In this document: positions 59,313 through 64,000 of the stretch, piece by piece
Layout: every line of letters starts with the position of its first letter
How positions within the stretch are numbered: the stretch's first letter is position 1
NCBI GenBank assembly: GCA_032209605.1
Contig: JASFXZ010000001.1
Coordinates: 41,854,619 to 41,918,618, forward strand
Reading direction: 5' to 3'
DNA length: 64,000 nucleotides
DNA from: Mactromeris polynyma
Lineage: Eukaryota; Mollusca; Bivalvia; Venerida; Mactridae
Made by a program: the position numbers and the translations under genes
Notes under the pieces: model-generated
Seen by the model: the letters and a program-made list of their open reading frames with translations, nothing else
Database searches by the model: none
What the model was told of the DNA's origin: nothing

Positions 59313-60764
59313 AAGTAAGTTTTGAATCGACAGCTATATTTGAATACTAGATCAACGACTTTATTGTTCTTTTGAGATCAAGACACACCATTTTATACGG
59401 TTCAATATCGACCCATAGGACTTCATTAAATAGAGAAATTAATGGATTAAGTAAAGCATGTTGTTTTCTTATCGAAATACGAACATTGTGTAATAAATTT
59501 ATACAAACATTTCCTATCAAATGGCTTATGTGTGATTTGTAAGTACAATAATAACACTGACCGTCATATCAAACCATTGGTAATGTTTAAATGAAACAGT
59601 TCTACATACCGTTAGTATTTTGTTAAGGAATGTCAATTAATTATTGTAAATTCAATATAAGTTGACCATATCATTAATGTATACAAAATGTATAATGGTC
59701 AATACTTTTCAAAACATGTTTTCTGTGGTTAATTGACCCGCAGTATTTTACAACTGTTTTCAAGAAAATAAAGCCAGGCTACATACTTCTAGGTGAATAA
59801 TGACATCGCCCTTTTAAATCCGACTCAAATCATTGACAAAAACGAACAGTGAAAATGAATCGATTAAATCCCAACTTATGAGACGGCGACCACATGATAT
59901 AATGGATGTAAAACATAGATAGAAAAAAGCAATATAGTCTAAACATAACGTGACCCTCACAAAATCGACGAGGAGCGTCCATTTAATGTACGCGAACAAA
60001 TCAGCCCCTTCTGACCATTACATATTGTGAAATGTACAGCTAGTAAAGCGACATAGCTAAGCATTGCACTGTGGCTGTTGATACGGACAATACATACATT
60101 ATTGGTAGACATTGAAACATACTTAATTCAAAGAAACATTGTAAACTCTTAATATTTATATTGACATATCCAAATACATGGTCATGTTTATAAGTACCAC
60201 GATATTGTTAGGGCAGTACATCCAGTGTTATTAAACGACAAAAATAGCTTTGATTTTAAAGCACCATACTTTAACACAGACATATTATACCTATACGAGG
60301 ATAGTCAAATTAGAAATTCACGATATTGCTTCCATAAAAATGCAAAATGAACAACTAGAGTTATATCAATGTGACGTTCACCTTTCTCACATACGTTCTG
60401 TGCCCACTGCTTTGTTTAATCTTTGTTTACCAATATTCACACATCTGTCTTTTATTACATACTACAACATTAAATGCATGTCGTGACCTTATCCAGCAGT
60501 GTAGGAACTGTGCAATACCTTAGTGTTTTTATGTCTCAAATGGTTCTTATTATCAAATTAGCATTGACTTTTCATCCCAACATTTATATCAGCAATTCCT
60601 TAAAGGTTTGTTTACCATGACCATCTAATCAGTCAGTGTCTGATACTGTTATAAATTCCGACCGCAACTAGTTTGGGAAATACATTATGTAACAAAACAT
60701 TGCTATGTATACTAAACGAATAAAATTCAGCAAATAAGCCATACAAAGTGCAGAGCCATTCCAG
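59313..60764. other. AT-rich DNA, nothing recognised
   Basis: No repeats or supported exons were seen. An open frame at 60250-60486 has no other support. Confidence 0.4.
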
Positions 60765-60990
60765 ACGCATTATTGAGCATACATGGCGATTTTTACATGC
60801 ATGTAAATATAACTAAGGTAAAGGGCATTCTCGACAGCTCTCGGGCATTTCCGTATCGCTTCGTTACTCGGATAACACCCTCTAGTGTATGTAAGGCGGA
60901 GCACTATGTAGCAAAACTCAACATTTCGTGCGGTCAAGAAATAGTTCTCGTAAAACGGATTTATAATTTCAATAACTTCGATAAATTCAC
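60765..60990 (+). CDS. Candidate internal exon
   Basis: The frame lies between an acceptor-like CATTCCAG (ending 60764) and a consensus donor GTAAGA at 60991-60996, and is 226 nt long. The peptide includes HGDFYMHVNITKVKGILDSS and ITPSSVCKAEHYVAKLNISC. It has two cysteines and two N-glycosylation sites (NIT, NIS), and the base composition is richer in G and C than its flanks. The pattern C-K-A-E-x-Y-V-A-K-L-N-I followed by IVLVKRIY faintly recalls netrin-like (NTR/TIMP) folds, but the spacing is wrong for a firm call. The minus strand is also open here, and no neighbouring exon was joined. Confidence 0.28.
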
Positions 60991-61265
60991 GTAAGAGATG
61001 GATTATCGTTGTCATTTCTAGTTAAAAACTCACATATTTCAGTCTTCATATAGCTTAAATATTACATTCATCAGCACTCCAGCGTTCATGCCGCCATCTT
61101 GTTTTCATGACATTCGAATGGTATTTCCGAAAGTAGTGCCTAACGTACATCCGAGGCAATTGACGTAGTTGGCCGAGGATTTCCGAATGAGGTAAAGGGG
61201 CCGCAGTATTATTACTGAAATGCTTGACTAGTTCCGTGATGTATTAAATCCATTAAATTATCCTG

Positions 61266-61277
61266 CCCCCCCCCCCC
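61266..61277 (+). repeat. Poly-C run, 12 bases
   Basis: An uninterrupted run of 12 C, just upstream of a SINE-like head. Confidence 0.85.
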
Positions 61278-61302
61278 TACATTCTCTTTAGTTGGTGTTT
61301 AT

Positions 61303-61375
61303 TGTTGGCCATGTCATGTGACCACCAATCTGGAGACCATGGGTTCAAACTCCGGACGAAGTGTACATTTTCCGT
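61303..61375 (+). mobile_element. tRNA-derived SINE head
   Basis: TTGGCCATGTCATGTGACCA leads to AATCTGGAGACC and box B ATGGGTTCAAACTCC. Then comes GACGAAGTGTACATTTTCC. No tail was delimited. Confidence 0.5.
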
Positions 61376-62894
61376 GACAATTTGATTTGGATGATGTATC
61401 ATAATTTGTATGTCCGTGTTGAGACTTGTGAGGGAAGTTGACAGATGCGTGCACAACCAAAATACTGTTAAAACTGTTATACACAATGTTATACGTTGCT
61501 TGATATGCTAAGGATTGTATGCCTACATAAACATTTATTATGAGTGTTTGATACGTATTTTAGGGCACAGTTTATGAGGTTATTGTTTTATATGCTGCTA
61601 TTCTAAAACCGACGAGTGCTACGAGGGCAACATCCAGAAATATCTTTTAATCACTAAAACCTGCCAACGTATAGTAATAACATGTGATTATACAACTAGT
61701 GCAGGATAATGGTAGCATAACGCTCGTGCTATACAATTACATTATTGTTATACTGTATTGTTGATGATCATTCGCTTTGATGTTCAGGAGCCAGTTCTGT
61801 TTATGGTTTACCACATTACTACAAACAAATATGCGCACAAATGTGTTCATTGACTCACAAACACAATCAAAGCGCTGAAAGCGCAGAGTGACTGGGGCAG
61901 TCGAAGTTTCTTGTGACCCGTAAAGACAGGCAGAGATTGTAGAAGCATTGCACTGTCTCGCTCGGGGATGGAAAGAGGGACTGGTTCACTTACAAGCAAT
62001 TTTAATTTCAAAGCGTGCATGTATGAATATACGCTCCACACAGCGCTTTGATTCCTCTACCGTTACATTCACCCGCTGCTGTATTACCAAGTATATTTTG
62101 ATATTTGACCTTACGAAATCACCGTTCGTTCCTGATACTAAATGCCATTGTTTGACACGATCACGTGACTACTGAGTTTATAATAGATGGGTATTTTCCA
62201 GTGTCAAACCAATAACATTTGTACGCAGTGTATAGTCTTTCGCGTCGAAGGAAATTTTGACTCTCTAGCTAATCGGTTTTAGTTCATGTCATTAAAAGTG
62301 TAGCACTTACAGAAGGCAGTGTTTCGTTCATTCATCGAGGTTTGTACTGATACGTTTTAAAAATAGCGTGGCGAATCTGATTAACAAGATGCCAAGTAAC
62401 GATATGACGCATTTCCAAATATACACAGATTCCGCCCGTACAGTTGTTTAAATGACCTTAAATCACTACACATTTACAGGCATCGGAATAATTTTGGCAT
62501 GCCGACGAAACGATAGTCACTTACGTTCGATTTATTTAGTTTTTCTAGCAATATCCATAGTCTCGGCGGCATTTCTATGACAGTGAAAGCTTATTCAATG
62601 CACACTCGCATGATGTGTATTTACACATGTTTACTGTCCTACATTTCGGACATTAGCGAGTCGTTGTAAGCGGCTCACTGAATGGCTCTGACCACATGTC
62701 GACTCGCTGTGGGGATTGTAAAACCGATCAAATGTGTCTAATTCTGATATTAGGATGTGTATTCGCACTGGCTGTGGGAATTGTGAAACTATCAAATGTG
62801 TCTAACTCTGATACGGCTGTTTCCAAAATTACGGTTACTAAAGACACCCCAGTCTAAAAATGAGTTTAAATGATTGCCTTATTAATTATACGTT
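61376..62894. other. AT-rich DNA, nothing recognised
   Basis: A short duplicated phrase (GGCTGTGGGAATTGTGAAAC at 62770 against CGCTGTGGGGATTGTAAAAC at 62704, each followed by ATCAAATGTGTCTAA) shows a local tandem copy of about 65 bp. Otherwise nothing was seen. Confidence 0.4.
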
Positions 62895-62965
62895 AGAAGC
62901 CAATGACCATATAGCGGTTAAGTGCGAGGTTAGCTAGCTGTTAACTCGATTTAAATCCCCAGTAT
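62895..62965 (+). mobile_element. Degraded tRNA-like SINE head
   Basis: ATAGCGGTTAAGTGCGAGG leads to TTAACTCGATTTAAATCCCC, placed like box A and box B. Both boxes carry mismatches. Confidence 0.35.
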
Positions 62966-63039
62966 TTTTACGAACAGTTGCAAGGCAGTACATCGCTGTG
63001 TGGTTGTTTTTTCGCTTTATATGTTTTAAGATATATTTA

Positions 63040-63330
63040 GCTCCCCTTTCCCCATGTGCAGTTCTTTTACTTGATATAATATTCATTTTCTTTTCTCCCT
63101 CTTTCGGCCTATGGTTATTGACCTTCTTGGCTTGTGCCCTTGTGTATTCCAGCCATTCAACCCTCCCCTATCCACCCAATTTTATGGTCCACCAGACCAT
63201 CTCTTACTTCCCTATTCCCATACATACCTACCCTTGCCCCTCCTCAGCCCCTAATGTTTTGTAGGCTGGGTTTGTATGGTGAGGCATTGTCTTATGCATG
63301 TGGCTTTCCAATGTAATATTTCTTAAGTGA
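63040..63330 (+). mobile_element. Interspersed repeat family C (C7), longest copy
   Basis: The end reads GCCCCTCCTCAGCCCCTAAT, GTTTTGTAGGCTGGGTTTGT, ATGGTGAGGCATTGTCTTAT and GCATGTGGCTTTCCAATG. The copy extends upstream through a pyrimidine-rich stretch (CCCTATTCCCATACATACC, TGCCCTTGTGTATTCCAGCC) to about 63040. The mirrored purine-rich part of C3 and C1 suggests that this is the true 5' part of the family. Confidence 0.65.
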
Positions 63331-63899
63331 GTTTGTTCATTAATTTTGCTTAGGTCCGCGTACATTTTACAGCAAGTTAATTGCAAGATCACGGATACAA
63401 ATGGTACACGGGCGAAAATCACCTGTATGGTGGGGGTTGATCATGTAAAAACAGTACGGTAATGTTCAGAATTTTGATTCAAATAAATTAAACAAACTTT
63501 ACATATCAGCAGCCTATGTCTAGACGTTGCTGAGGAACGTACTACATGCAAACCATGGGTATGCCTTTGACACTTAGGACATTCAAGTTATGTTTATGGT
63601 ACAACCTTTATTGGTGTCAACATCTTTGAATTCCCATTCAAGTACGCTTGTTTGGTCATGTCAAACAAGTGGTGAGGGGCAACATAATATAACTTAATTT
63701 ATTAACTGTGTATGATACATAATCTCATTGTAAGATGATTATATTTCAACAATTGGAATTATTCTAATGATTTTCACACGCTATCCCGTACGAACACTTG
63801 TTTTATGCATCAATTCTATATTCTTACTCTGAAGGAAGGAATGTTGTTTATATTATAGAAATATTCTTGATCTTTATTTGATCGATGCTATGGGATTTA
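63331..63899. other. AT-rich DNA, nothing recognised
   Basis: No repeat copies or supported exons were seen. Confidence 0.45.
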
Positions 63900-64000
63900 C
63901 AACCTCTTCTGTAAGTGACGTCATTTAAAAAAAGCGCAACATGTGATGTGACTATTTGCAAGCAAGAAACAATAGGTCACTTCGTTTTCATATTGCTGTA
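63900..64000 (-). mobile_element. MITE family E (E3), cut by the window end
   Basis: CTTCTGTAAGTGACGTCATT, GCGCAACATGTGATGTGAC and GGTCACTTCGTTTTCATATT match the reverse complement of E1. The outer terminus is decayed and the rest lies past 64000. Confidence 0.7.

Overview
The window is AT-rich eukaryotic genomic DNA. It has no operons, ribosome binding sites or dense genes. It holds many copies of short transposable-element derivatives: MITEs with TA target sites and CAGT ends, tRNA-derived SINEs, LINE remnants with trinucleotide tails, and minisatellites. This mix fits an intergenic or intronic part of a marine invertebrate genome. A bivalve mollusc is the best guess from general knowledge of such repeats; the taxon is an inference and not proven.

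No protein-coding gene can be called with confidence. At this base composition random six-frame translation of 64 kb is expected to give many open frames of 60 to 120 codons, so length alone is not evidence. Seven short stretches are listed as weak candidate exons because an open frame coincides with a splice-site-like sequence and, in some, a nearby AATAAA. They are 6244-6446 (+), 7617-7789 (-), 19270-19412 (+), 25312-25626 (-), 31078-31288 (-), 48897-49129 (-) and 60765-60990 (+). None has a domain that was recognised. Some may be exons of one or more larger genes, others chance.

Layout. 0-5 kb: SINE copies, a perfect-register 18-bp x 25 minisatellite, and MITEs of families A and B. 5-13 kb: one family C repeat, a clean stretch rich in homeodomain-like TAAT sites (6.45-7.1 kb), family F copy 1, and two A-type MITEs. 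13-21 kb: A-type MITEs, a LINE 3' end, a LINE reverse-transcriptase C-terminal relic, a tRNA-derived SINE and a 72-bp x 4 tandem array. 21-31 kb: mostly unique AT-rich DNA, with a trinucleotide array, a purine-rich degenerate array, G runs and the best single exon candidate. 31-38 kb: MITEs, two LINE relics, a diverged duplication with a DTG-containing frame, and more family C. 38-50 kb: a 38-bp-TIR MITE, family E, B and A elements (one A copy has grown an internal 17-bp minisatellite), an imperfect large inverted repeat, and a strange block of AAAACCC-type motifs. 50-64 kb: a tRNA-headed SINE, a 630-bp inverted-repeat element with a 5-bp target duplication (54317-54946), family F copy 2, a LINE C-terminal relic, and truncated repeats to the end.

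The most novel content is the set of non-autonomous repeat families, which are defined here only by comparing copies inside the window. No undescribed multi-gene system was found.
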